Positions 51,878 through 60,255 of a stretch of DNA of 64,000 nt are shown here, piece after piece. Source of the DNA: Martelella sp. NC20 (GTDB taxonomy: Bacteria > Pseudomonadota > Alphaproteobacteria > Rhizobiales > Rhizobiaceae). The stretch is from positions 1 through 64,000 of the forward strand of contig NZ_CP054861.1 of the NCBI RefSeq assembly GCF_013459645.1. The letters run 5' to 3'. The notes below the pieces were generated by a model. That model was not told the origin of the DNA. It was given only the letters and a program-made list of their open reading frames with translations, and ran no database searches. The position numbers and the translations under genes are program-made. Every line of letters begins with the position of its first letter. Position 1 is the stretch's first letter.

Positions 51878-52777
51878 ATGCGCGATTTGTCGACCAAGCA
51901 TCTGAGAGCCTTTGTCACGGTCTGTGACTGCGGATCGATCACATCTGCCGCCGCTGTGCTGGGGGTGACGCAACCAGCGCTCAGCACGACGATCCAGCAG
52001 GCGGAAGAGTTGGTTGAACTGCGGTTGCTGGATCGAAGCGCGCGGCGCGCGCGTCCGACAGCGGCAGGTCTTCTACTCCTGCCGGAAGCGCGCCGGATCC
52101 TGGGCGAGGTCAAAAGCGCCACAACGCGGCTGCGTGACCTTGCGGCAGGGCGCATGGGACATATCTCGATCGCGACCCTGCCATCAGCGGTCGACCACAT
52201 CCTGGCTCCGACTCTGGCGGCGTTCAAATCGACCTATCCCGATATCAGGATCTCGGTCCGCGACGCGCTGAATGCAGAAGTTGTCGCGCTGGTGCGCACC
52301 GGCCAGGCCGATATCGGCATTGGCGCTCATGATGAAACCATGTCGGATATTGAGCAGGTGACCGTCTATGAAGACCGCTTTATCGCCGTCATCCCCGTGA
52401 ACCATCCTCTGGCAGACGACAAGGACCTCACCTGGGATTGTCTGCGCAATGAGGCTTTCATTGGCGGCGCGGCGGGGTCAAACACGCGCGCGATGGTGCA
52501 GAAGACACTGCGTATCGAAGAAGGCGAGAGCATGATCGAGTGTTCGTTCGTGCCGACAACGATAGGGATGGTTGGCCATGGGCTGGGGGTGAGCGTGCTG
52601 TCGGAACTGGCCTGCCGGCCGTTCCGGAATGATCCGAGGATCGTGCTGCGCGAACTTCATCCGATAGCGCCGCGCCCTATCGCCATCATCCGTGACCCGA
52701 AAAGCGCGGAAACGGCGGCGGCGGCACTCTTTATGTCGTTTTTCCAGCGTGCGAATATTTCCGGCTCGGCCTCTTAA
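51878..52777 (+). CDS. LysR family transcriptional regulator
   Basis: A LysR protein of 299 residues from ATG 51878; ATG 51863 would add five hydrophobic residues and neither start has a clear Shine-Dalgarno. The HTH covers about residues 5-60 (HLRAFVTVCDCGSITSAA, then LGVTQPALSTTIQQAE). The ligand domain has ATLPSAVDHILAP and VRTGQADIGIGAHDE. It is divergent from the TAXI-TRAP operon and is the likely regulator of it. Confidence 0.9.
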   Translation: MRDLSTKHLRAFVTVCDCGSITSAAAVLGVTQPALSTTIQQAEELVELRLLDRSARRARPTAAGLLLLPEARRILGEVKSATTRLRDLAAGRMGHISIATLPSAVDHILAPTLAAFKSTYPDIRISVRDALNAEVVALVRTGQADIGIGAHDETMSDIEQVTVYEDRFIAVIPVNHPLADDKDLTWDCLRNEAFIGGAAGSNTRAMVQKTLRIEEGESMIECSFVPTTIGMVGHGLGVSVLSELACRPFRNDPRIVLRELHPIAPRPIAIIRDPKSAETAAAALFMSFFQRANISGSAS

Positions 52778-52900
52778 GGCGGCAAAGAAGGCGCGGATTT
52801 CCGACAAGGCTCTGTCGAAGGCAATTCATCAGGTTGCAACTAGGTGTTTGATCCCGAGATTTGATGGTGCGATCTTTTCCATGGCATGGAAGGAAGCACT

Positions 52901-52988
52901 ATGGGACAAGTTCTGCATGGCAGCGCCACTACGATAGAGGCAACCCGTCGAGCAATACAGCATAGTCAAGAGAGCCTGAGGGTGTTGG
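52901..52988 (+). mobile_element. IS481-type transposase N-terminal fragment
   Basis: The first 28 or so codons, MGQVLHGSATTIEATRR and on to SQESLRVLA, match the start of IS481-type transposases. The similarity stops near 52988, where a different transposase begins. Bases 52778-52900 before it hold no gene. Confidence 0.6.
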
Positions 52989-53351
52989 CGGATCATTGCC
53001 ACAAACCGGCAGGAGGCAAAGCAGGCCCTCAACCTCTATCGCAGGCGCTGGAGCATCGAATGCCTGTTCGCCGATGCCAAGACGCGCGGACTCAACCTCG
53101 GGGACACCCGCCTCAGGGCCGCCGAGAAGCTCGACTGCCTGCTCGTCACCCTCGCCATCACATGGGCCTATCGGTGCGCCACACGCACAATGGCCATGAA
53201 AGCCATCGCCCGAAAGCCCCATGGCCGGCGGGAAAGGTCATGGTTCCGGGTCGGCCTTGACGCCCTCAGGCGAGGGATCATCAACAATCCTGAGCGCGCA
53301 ATCCACGCCTGGATCGAAAAAGCCCCAAGGCGACCTATCCAATGCAATTAA
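52989..53351 (+). pseudogene. IS4-family transposase C-terminal fragment
   Basis: About 120 codons from IIATNRQEAKQALNLYRRRWSIECLFADAKTRGLN to a TAA at 53351. The Y-RRRW-IE-LF core is the YREK-type region of IS4 transposases, with the last catalytic Glu. The N-terminal two thirds, including the first catalytic residues, are missing. It is joined directly to the IS481 fragment. The 208 bases that follow up to the LysR gene hold nothing I recognise. Confidence 0.75.
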
Positions 53352-53559
53352 TCCAATGGAGTCGTGTACGGTGCTTGAAGCCAGACTGATCACTGGAAAA
53401 ACGCTCCAGATCCTCAGGCTCCATGAAGAGCCCGGCTGGTGCGAGAATACCGGAAAGCTTTGTAATCAGGCTATTTTTCTCTTCTTGCTGTTGCCCCGTT
53501 GGAACTCCGTCTAACTTGCTTTTCGTATTGTTGCGTATCCCGCTTTTGAGGGGATGATC

Positions 53560-54510
53560 ATGGCCGGCAGCGCGGTTCTCTCCCGCCTTCCCAATCTCCG
53601 GCATTTTGTCGAGGTTGCCTGCGGAGGTTCCTTTCGCGCAGCCGCAAACAAGATGAATATCGCGCCGTCTGCCGTGAGCAAACAGATCAAAAATCTTGAA
53701 GAAACGCTGGGCGTTGGGCTCTTCATTCGTGACCGTGACCGGGTGGGACTTGAACTGACGGAAGCCGGCGAAATTTTGCTGCGTCGTTGCACCTCGGTCA
53801 TCAATGAGCTGGTCGTGGCGCGCGAAGAATTGCAGGAACTGCATGGCATTCAGCGCGGCCATCTTCGCCTTGGGGTCAATGAGGTGCTTGCGACAGACCT
53901 GCTGCCAGGCGTTTTGGATAGTCTGCACCGCAATTACCCCAATCTAAAATACACGATCATGGTGGAGAATACGCCTGATATGCTGGCCCGGCTGCGCGAA
54001 GGGGATATTGAGGTCGGGCTTGGCTACAATATTCCCTTTGCAGAAGAGTTTGAAATTCTGGCGACCCTGGAACGCCGCACCTACCTGATTACACCCAATA
54101 ACCACCCTCTGGCCAAGCGACGCCATGTCAAGCTGGAGGAGGTCGCTGGTGAAAAGTTCATCTTTCCTAACCCGTCTTTGACGTTGCATCAGATGCTTCA
54201 TGATGCCTTCATCCGCTCCGGTGTCGATGTCCGGCCCAGCATGACCACCAATTCGTTCGCCCTGCTCAGGCAGATGGTAGAAAATGGCATGGGTGTCAGC
54301 ATGGTCATTGGCCGCTTCCTGCAACGCAAAACCGAGCAGATCACCTTCATCGAAATCACCGATGTCGCCATTGACCGCAAACCGCTTTCATGCTGCCGCA
54401 TTGCGGGGCGTACGCCCAGCACCTCGTCACTTGCCTTTAACGGGGGCATCAAGGCGCTTTTTTTGCGCTGTATGGCGGATAATCCCGTTTCAACGCGGAT
54501 CCAGTGGTGA
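53560..54510 (+). CDS. LysR family transcriptional regulator
   Basis: A 316-residue LysR protein. ATG 53560 is chosen because GAGGGG lies six bases in front; ATG 53554 is too close to it. The HTH has LRHFVEVACGGSFRAAANKM and IAPSAVSKQIKNLEE, and the effector domain has GHLRLGVNEVLATDLLPG. The last 21 bases overlap the convergent cupin remnant. It may once have controlled that purine-catabolism gene. Confidence 0.9.
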   Translation: MAGSAVLSRLPNLRHFVEVACGGSFRAAANKMNIAPSAVSKQIKNLEETLGVGLFIRDRDRVGLELTEAGEILLRRCTSVINELVVAREELQELHGIQRGHLRLGVNEVLATDLLPGVLDSLHRNYPNLKYTIMVENTPDMLARLREGDIEVGLGYNIPFAEEFEILATLERRTYLITPNNHPLAKRRHVKLEEVAGEKFIFPNPSLTLHQMLHDAFIRSGVDVRPSMTTNSFALLRQMVENGMGVSMVIGRFLQRKTEQITFIEITDVAIDRKPLSCCRIAGRTPSTSSLAFNGGIKALFLRCMADNPVSTRIQW

Positions 54511-54890
54511 GCGGTTATAGTTCTTATAAATGAGATAGCGGGACGGATTGCGCCCCAGCGCGCCAAACCATTGCGGCACATGCGGGTCCATCCAGATCGC
54601 ATCGCCGACGGTCACCGGATACCCATCTTTGTCCAGTCTATAAACACCGCCGCCATCAAGGATCAGAAGGCCATGTTCCATGAAATGGGTTTCGACATAG
54701 GCAAGCGACGCGCCAGGCTCGAAGCTCATGATATTAAATTCGCAATCAAAGGCAGGATCGACAGGCGGTATTTCCCGAACCACCAAACGTTCGTCGCCCC
54801 GCAACGCATTGCCTTCAACATCCCCAAGCGAGCCGGAAACAGCCTCTGGTATTTCGCCGCGTGGAAGAAAACGCCATTCGCGTTAACGGA
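54490..54890 (-). pseudogene. allE: (S)-ureidoglycine aminohydrolase remnant (C-terminal cupin)
   Basis: The last 104 codons match the C-terminal cupin of ureidoglycine aminohydrolase (about 260-275 residues when whole), an allantoin-pathway enzyme. The Mn-site pattern is kept: Glu and His in YVETHFMEHG and Gln in HVPQWFGA. Upstream there is no ATG, an in-frame TAA lies near 54886, and a likely continuation (FFHAAKYQRL) is in another frame. The N-terminal cupin is absent. It is a truncated gene, although a short cupin could still be expressed from TTG 54804. Confidence 0.75.
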
Positions 54891-55206
54891 CTAAAATCCG
54901 GCCACGCGGCGGAGCCAAGGTCGGCCACCTGGGCACACGCTTGAGCCCCCCGGAGGGCGCGGCGGTCGTCATTCTGTTCCATGAGCCGTGCGCAGACCAT
55001 GCGCACGCCGGGTGATCACTACGATGTCGTTGGCGTTCCCCCGTAGATCGCGATCGCGACGCAAACGCTCTGCTGACCACAGCCTTGGAGAAAGGGCTGT
55101 TTCAAGCGCAGATCGACAATCTCCACCAAATCTCCATCATTTCTCGACCGACTATAGAAGGGCGCGTGTCAGTTGCGGACGAAATACATCAATCCGGACG
55201 CCTGTC
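54891..55206. other. Gap without recognisable gene
   Basis: A 316-base stretch between the cupin remnant and the efflux genes. No open frame here resembles a known protein. The last 100 bases must hold the promoter of the RND operon. I see no clear operator or hairpin. Confidence 0.5.
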
Positions 55207-56361
55207 ATGCCGCACCGCTTTTCGCTCATCGCCTTCATCGTTTGCGTAATCGCCCTCTCATTGTTCCTGATTTCCCGAGGCGGTGCGGTTACGGAACCGG
55301 AAGGCGCATCCTCTTATACGCAGGCTCCCGCGCAGGTCACCACCCTGACGCTTGCACTGGAGCGCATCGTCCTGATCGAGGAGCTTCCCGGGCGCGTGGC
55401 GGCCTATCGGCGGGTCGAGATCCGGCCGCAGGTGAGCGGCATCATCAAGAAGCGGTATGCCGAAGGCGGGACCGAGGTCGAGGCCGGACAGGTCCTTTTC
55501 GAAATCGACCCGGCCCTGCTTCAGGCCGATCTCGAAACCGCGCGGGCAGGGGTGACGCGTGCCGAAGGGGCGCTGGCGCATGCGCGGCAAGGGTTGGCGC
55601 GTGCCGAAGCGCTTGTGGCGGAAAACGTGACGAGCCGCAAGAATTACGAAGACGCCCGCAACGAGCTGACCATGGCAGAGGCGAACCTTGCCGAGGCCCA
55701 AGCGGTCGCTCACCGCCGAAAGCTGGACCTTGATTTCGCGACCATAAGGTCGCCGATCAAGGGCTATGTCGGGCGCACGCTGGCCGACGAAGGCGCTCTT
55801 GCCTCCAGCCAGACGGAGCTTGCCGTGGTGCAGGAACTGGACCGCGTCTATGTCGATCTGCGCCTGCCCGCAACGAAGCTCGATGGGTTGCAGTCTGCCG
55901 CCGACGAGGGCCTGGGCCCGGTCGAGATTCTGGACGCGGACGGCAAGCCGCATCCCCGTCCAGGCAGGGTGGTGCTCTCGGACGTCACAGTCGATCCGGG
56001 AACCGGCAATGCCATGGTTCGGGTCGAGGTGGAGAACCCCGGTCTCAGGCTTCTGCCCGGCATGTATGTTCGTGCGCGACTGCCGCGCGGTGTTCTTCCC
56101 GATGCGCTGCTGGTGCCGGAAGAGGCGATCGTGCGCAACGGCGCCGGCGAGGCGCAGATCGTGGTGGTGACCGTCGACGGGCGGGCCGAGCGGCGCGACG
56201 TGGTTCTGGGCGACGTCATCGGCGGACGTCTTGTCGTCACGTCAGGCCTGAAGGCCGGCGAGACAATCGTCATTCGCGGTCAGGATCGCGTGCAGGACGG
56301 GACGCGCGTCAGCCCGGTTACCGCCTCACAAGAAGCCGCACCGGCGGCCGGCAAGCATTAA
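55207..56361 (+). CDS. RND efflux transporter periplasmic adaptor subunit
   Basis: A 384-residue membrane-fusion protein. An N-terminal anchor helix covers residues 8-24, the first lipoyl half is RRVEIRPQVSGIIKKRYAEGGTEVEAGQVLFEIDP, a coiled-coil hairpin rich in Ala/Glu follows (about 95-165), then the second lipoyl half FATIRSPIKGYVGRTLADEGALAS and the barrel domain. It links the inner-membrane pump encoded next to an outer-membrane channel. No outer-membrane gene is in the window. Confidence 0.92.
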   Translation: MPHRFSLIAFIVCVIALSLFLISRGGAVTEPEGASSYTQAPAQVTTLTLALERIVLIEELPGRVAAYRRVEIRPQVSGIIKKRYAEGGTEVEAGQVLFEIDPALLQADLETARAGVTRAEGALAHARQGLARAEALVAENVTSRKNYEDARNELTMAEANLAEAQAVAHRRKLDLDFATIRSPIKGYVGRTLADEGALASSQTELAVVQELDRVYVDLRLPATKLDGLQSAADEGLGPVEILDADGKPHPRPGRVVLSDVTVDPGTGNAMVRVEVENPGLRLLPGMYVRARLPRGVLPDALLVPEEAIVRNGAGEAQIVVVTVDGRAERRDVVLGDVIGGRLVVTSGLKAGETIVIRGQDRVQDGTRVSPVTASQEAAPAAGKH

Positions 56362-56373
56362 AGGTCAGAGATC

Positions 56374-59300
56374 ATGCCACAATTCTTCATCGACCGCCCG
56401 GTCTTTGCCTGGGTGATTGCGATCTTCATAGCACTGGCTGGACTTGTCGCCATTCCGAAGCTTCCGGTGGCGCGCTTTCCGGACATTGCGCCGCCGAGCA
56501 TCAGCATCTTCGCGACCTATACCGGCGCGACCGTGCAAACCGTCAATGACAGCGTGGTGACGCCCATCGAGAAGGAACTCTCGAGCGTCAAGAACGTGCT
56601 CTATTACGAATCCACCGCCGACTCGACCGGCGGCGCCAACATCACGGTGACGTTCAAGCCCGGTACCAATCCGGAACTGGCGCAGGTGGATGTGCAGAAC
56701 CGCCTGAAGAATGCCGAACCGCGTCTTCCGGCGGCGGTCCGTCGCGGCGGCGTCAGCGTCGAGGCCGCTGAATCCGGGTTTCTGATGGTCATCACGCTGA
56801 AGTCGCTCAGCGGCGAGACCGACGAACTGGCTCTTGGCGACTACCTGACCCGCAATCTGAGCGAGGAGCTGAAGCGCCTTCCCGGCGTCGGTCGTCTCCA
56901 GCAGTTCGGGTCCGAGCGCGCCATGCGCGTCTGGGTCGATCCGGCGAAGCTTTCTGCTTACAACCTCACCATGGCCGACGTGACGGAAGCGATCACGCGC
57001 GAAAACGCGCAGGTTTCGCCCGGCCGGGTCGGCGACGAGCCGACGGTTCCGGGGACGATGATCTCGACGCCGCTGACCGTGCATGGCCAGTTGAACACGC
57101 CGGAGGAATTCGCGGCGATACCGCTCAGGTCGCAGGCTGACGGCGCGCGCCTTCTGCTATCGGATGTGGCGCGGGTGGAACTCGGCGCCCAGACGCTGGC
57201 TTTCAGCGTCAGCAGCAATGGCAAGCCGGCCGCCGCTGCCGCGATCCAGATGCGGCCCGGCGCAAACGCCGTCAGCACCGCCGCCGCGATCGAAAAGCGT
57301 CTGGCCGAACTGCGACCGTCAATGCCGAAGGATATGGCGATCGCGATCTCCTACAATACCGCGCCCTTCGTGAAGGTGTCGATCACCAAGGTCGTCCAGA
57401 CCCTGGTCGAGGCGATGGTGCTGGTCTTTCTGGTGATCCTGCTGTTTCTGCAGAACATCCGCTATACGCTGATCCCGACCATCGTTGCGCCGATCGCGCT
57501 GCTGGGCACGTTCGCGGTGATGATGGCGGCCGGCTATTCGATCAATGTGCTGACGATGTTCGGCATGGTGCTCGCCATCGGCATCATCGTCGATGACGCC
57601 ATCGTCGTCGTCGAGAATGTCGAACGGATCATGTCGCGGCAGGGGCTGTCGCCGCGCGACGCCACTCGCCAGGCCATGCGCGAGATTTCAGGCGCGATCG
57701 TCGGCATCACGCTGGTGCTTGCCGCCGTCTTCATACCGATGGGCATGGCCGCCGGTTCCGTCGGCGCGATCTATCGCCAGTTCACCCTGTCGATGTCGGT
57801 TTCGATCCTGTTTTCTGCCTTCCTCGCGCTGACTCTGACGCCGGCACTCTGCGCCACGATCCTTAAACCCGGGCAAGGCCAAGCCAGAAGCGGATTCTTC
57901 GGGTGGTTCAACAGAAAGTTCGATAGCCTGACCGCGCGTTATACCGGGGGCGTCGGCTGGGTGTTGCGGCGCGGCGGGCGGATGCTGGTCATCTATGTCG
58001 TGTTGCTGGTGGTGCTCGGCGTCGGCTATGCGCGGGTGGCGACGTCGTTCGTGCCGGAAGAGGACCAGGGAAACTTCATGGCGATGTTCGAGCTGCCGGC
58101 CGGCGCCACCGCCGAACGGACGCGCGCGGTCGTCTCGACCTATGAGGCCTATACCGCGACCCGGCCCGATATCGTCGAGAGCACCGTGATCCTGGGCTTC
58201 GGCTTTTCCGGCTCCGGTCCCAATGCCGCCCAGGCCTTCACCAGCCTGAAGGATTGGGGCGAGCGCAAGACCACGGTGAACGCGGAGATCGCGGCGGCGG
58301 AAGCCGCGATGGCGGATATTCCCGAAGGCATGGCGATGATCATGAAGCCGCCGGCGATCGAATCGCTCGGCACCACCTCCGGCTTCGTACTGCGGCTGGA
58401 GGACCGGGCCAATTCCGGCCCGGAAGCGCTGAAGGCGGCCGAGGACCAGTTGATCGCGCTGGCATCCGGAAGCAGGCTGGTGACCGGCGTGATGGCGGAT
58501 GGGCTACCCGATGGCCAGAGCATCGCCCTCAGGATCGATCGTCAGAAGGCGCTGGCGCTTGGCGTGCCGTTCTCGGCCATCAGCGACATGATTTCGACGG
58601 CGATCGGATCGAGCTATGTCAACGACTTTCCCAACAAGGGCCAGCTTCAGCAGGTGGTCGTGCAGGCCGACGCGCCCGCAAGGATGCATGTCGAGGATGT
58701 GCTGCGTCTGAAGGTGCGCAATATCGATGGCGGCATGGTCGCCCTGTCTGAGGTCGTCGAGCCCGTCTGGGAAACGACGCCCCTGCAACTGGAGCGCTAC
58801 AACGGTTACCCGGCTGCCAATATCTCGGGTTCGGCGGCGCGGGGCGTCTCGAGCGGCGCGGCGATGACGGAGATGGAGCGTCTGGCGCAACAATTGCCGA
58901 AGGGCTTCGCGCTGGAGTGGACCGGCCAATCCCTGCAGGAAAGACAATCCGCCGCGCAGGCGCCAATGCTGCTGGCGGCCTCGATGCTGGTCGTGTTCCT
59001 CGTGCTTGCCGCACTCTATGAAAGCTGGTCGATCCCGCTCTCGGTGATGCTTGTCGTGCCGCTCGGCGTGCTCGGCGCGGTGCTGGCGGTGCTGGCGCGC
59101 GGTCTGGAGAATGACGTGTTCTTCAAGGTGGGGCTGATTACCATCATCGGGCTTTCCGCCAAGAACGCTATTCTGCTGGTCGAATATGCGCGACACCTGA
59201 GGAATGACGGAATGAGCCTTCATCGGGCGGTGCTGCAGGCTTCCCGGTTGCGGCTCAGGCCGATCGTGATGACTTCGCTGGCTTTCATCCTCGGTGTCGT

Positions 59301-59493
59301 GCCATTGATGATCGCGCACGGCCCCGGCTCCGAAATCCAGAACGCAATCGGAACCGGCGTGTTTGGGGGGATGTTGTCGGCGACCGTGCTTGCGGTTTTC
59401 TTCGTGCCGGTGCTCTACGTTACAGTCAGTCGACTGACGACGCGCAAATCGCGGGAAAAGGTCCCGAAGAAAAGCACGGATCCAGCCGCGTGA
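56374..59493 (+). CDS. RND multidrug efflux pump, AcrB/HAE1 family permease
   Basis: A 1039-residue inner-membrane pump, full length for the family. It begins with PQFFIDRPVFAWVIAIF, and the proton-relay Asp pair is in GIIVDDAIVVVENVERIM in TM4. A second repeat starts near residue 530 and has GLSAKNAILLVEYARHL, with the relay Lys-type region in TM10. Two large periplasmic porter loops are present. The sequence is of the MexF/OqxB-like broad-substrate type. It starts 12 bases after the adaptor gene. Confidence 0.94.
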   Translation: MPQFFIDRPVFAWVIAIFIALAGLVAIPKLPVARFPDIAPPSISIFATYTGATVQTVNDSVVTPIEKELSSVKNVLYYESTADSTGGANITVTFKPGTNPELAQVDVQNRLKNAEPRLPAAVRRGGVSVEAAESGFLMVITLKSLSGETDELALGDYLTRNLSEELKRLPGVGRLQQFGSERAMRVWVDPAKLSAYNLTMADVTEAITRENAQVSPGRVGDEPTVPGTMISTPLTVHGQLNTPEEFAAIPLRSQADGARLLLSDVARVELGAQTLAFSVSSNGKPAAAAAIQMRPGANAVSTAAAIEKRLAELRPSMPKDMAIAISYNTAPFVKVSITKVVQTLVEAMVLVFLVILLFLQNIRYTLIPTIVAPIALLGTFAVMMAAGYSINVLTMFGMVLAIGIIVDDAIVVVENVERIMSRQGLSPRDATRQAMREISGAIVGITLVLAAVFIPMGMAAGSVGAIYRQFTLSMSVSILFSAFLALTLTPALCATILKPGQGQARSGFFGWFNRKFDSLTARYTGGVGWVLRRGGRMLVIYVVLLVVLGVGYARVATSFVPEEDQGNFMAMFELPAGATAERTRAVVSTYEAYTATRPDIVESTVILGFGFSGSGPNAAQAFTSLKDWGERKTTVNAEIAAAEAAMADIPEGMAMIMKPPAIESLGTTSGFVLRLEDRANSGPEALKAAEDQLIALASGSRLVTGVMADGLPDGQSIALRIDRQKALALGVPFSAISDMISTAIGSSYVNDFPNKGQLQQVVVQADAPARMHVEDVLRLKVRNIDGGMVALSEVVEPVWETTPLQLERYNGYPAANISGSAARGVSSGAAMTEMERLAQQLPKGFALEWTGQSLQERQSAAQAPMLLAASMLVVFLVLAALYESWSIPLSVMLVVPLGVLGAVLAVLARGLENDVFFKVGLITIIGLSAKNAILLVEYARHLRNDGMSLHRAVLQASRLRLRPIVMTSLAFILGVVPLMIAHGPGSEIQNAIGTGVFGGMLSATVLAVFFVPVLYVTVSRLTTRKSREKVPKKSTDPAA

Positions 59494-59526
59494 ACATCCG
59501 GAGAGGGTGTTTCAAAGATCGAAGAC

Positions 59527-60255
59527 ATGGCCATGAACAATGCTCTGATCCTGATTATCGAAGACGAACCCGAGATCGCTGAAATCATCGGGACCTACAT
59601 GGCGCGCGAGGGCTTCCGGGTCATCGCCGCCGGCGATGGGATTGTCGGGCTTGCCCATCATCTGCGCCTCAGGCCTGATCTGGTGGTGCTCGACATCAAG
59701 TTGCCGGGGCAGGACGGTTACGAGGTGCTGGCGGCGATCCGGCGGCGCGGCGACACGCCGGTGATCATGGTCACGGCGCTGGCGGAGGATCTCGACAAGC
59801 TGCAGGCGTTGCGCATCGGCGCCGACGATTATGTCGTCAAACCGTTCAACCCGCTTGAGGTCGTGGCCCGCGCCAAAGCCGTGCTGCGCCGGACCATGGG
59901 GCGCGGCGGTGGCGAGCAGGTGCTGCGCGTCGGGCCGCTGGCCGTGGATCCGCAGGCCTATCGCGCGGCGGTCGAAACCCTGGCCGGACCGGTGACGCTC
60001 GACCTGACGCGGACCGAATTCCGCATTCTCGCCCATATGGCCGCGAGCCCAGGCCGGGCGTTCGAGCGCTCGGAACTGGTCGATGCCTGCCTGCCGGAAG
60101 GCGAGGCGCTCGACCGGACCGTGGACAGCCATGTCAGCAATCTGCGCCGCAAGCTGACTGCCGCCGGTGCGGGCGGATTGCTGACCGGCGTGCGCGGCGT
60201 CGGCTACCGGCTGGACAATGCGGATGGTTGGGCGGATGGTTGGGCTCATGGCTAG
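59527..60255 (+). CDS. Response regulator of the RND operon (OmpR/PhoB family, AdeR/BaeR-like)
   Basis: A 242-residue regulator. The receiver has IIEDEPEIAEII, the phospho-acceptor Asp in VVLDIKLPG and the Lys in DDYVVKPFNP. The winged helix covers about residues 135-230 (DLTRTEFRILAHMA, SHVSNLRRKL). The receiver resembles AdeR of Acinetobacter. It is 33 bases after the pump gene and overlaps the kinase gene, so pump and regulator form one operon with likely positive autoregulation. The C-terminus carries a short ADGW repeat. Confidence 0.9.
   Translation: MAMNNALILIIEDEPEIAEIIGTYMAREGFRVIAAGDGIVGLAHHLRLRPDLVVLDIKLPGQDGYEVLAAIRRRGDTPVIMVTALAEDLDKLQALRIGADDYVVKPFNPLEVVARAKAVLRRTMGRGGGEQVLRVGPLAVDPQAYRAAVETLAGPVTLDLTRTEFRILAHMAASPGRAFERSELVDACLPEGEALDRTVDSHVSNLRRKLTAAGAGGLLTGVRGVGYRLDNADGWADGWAHG
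60220..60243 (+). repeat. Tandem 12-bp repeat at the end of the response-regulator gene
   Basis: Two exact copies of GCGGATGGTTGG in a row (60220-60231 and 60232-60243). They encode a repeated Ala-Asp-Gly-Trp at the regulator's C-terminus, in frame, just before the kinase start. Confidence 0.85.

Noticed and set aside
53352..53559. A possible small gene in front of the LysR gene
   Set aside because: Open frames here are short, without a Shine-Dalgarno or recognisable motif.
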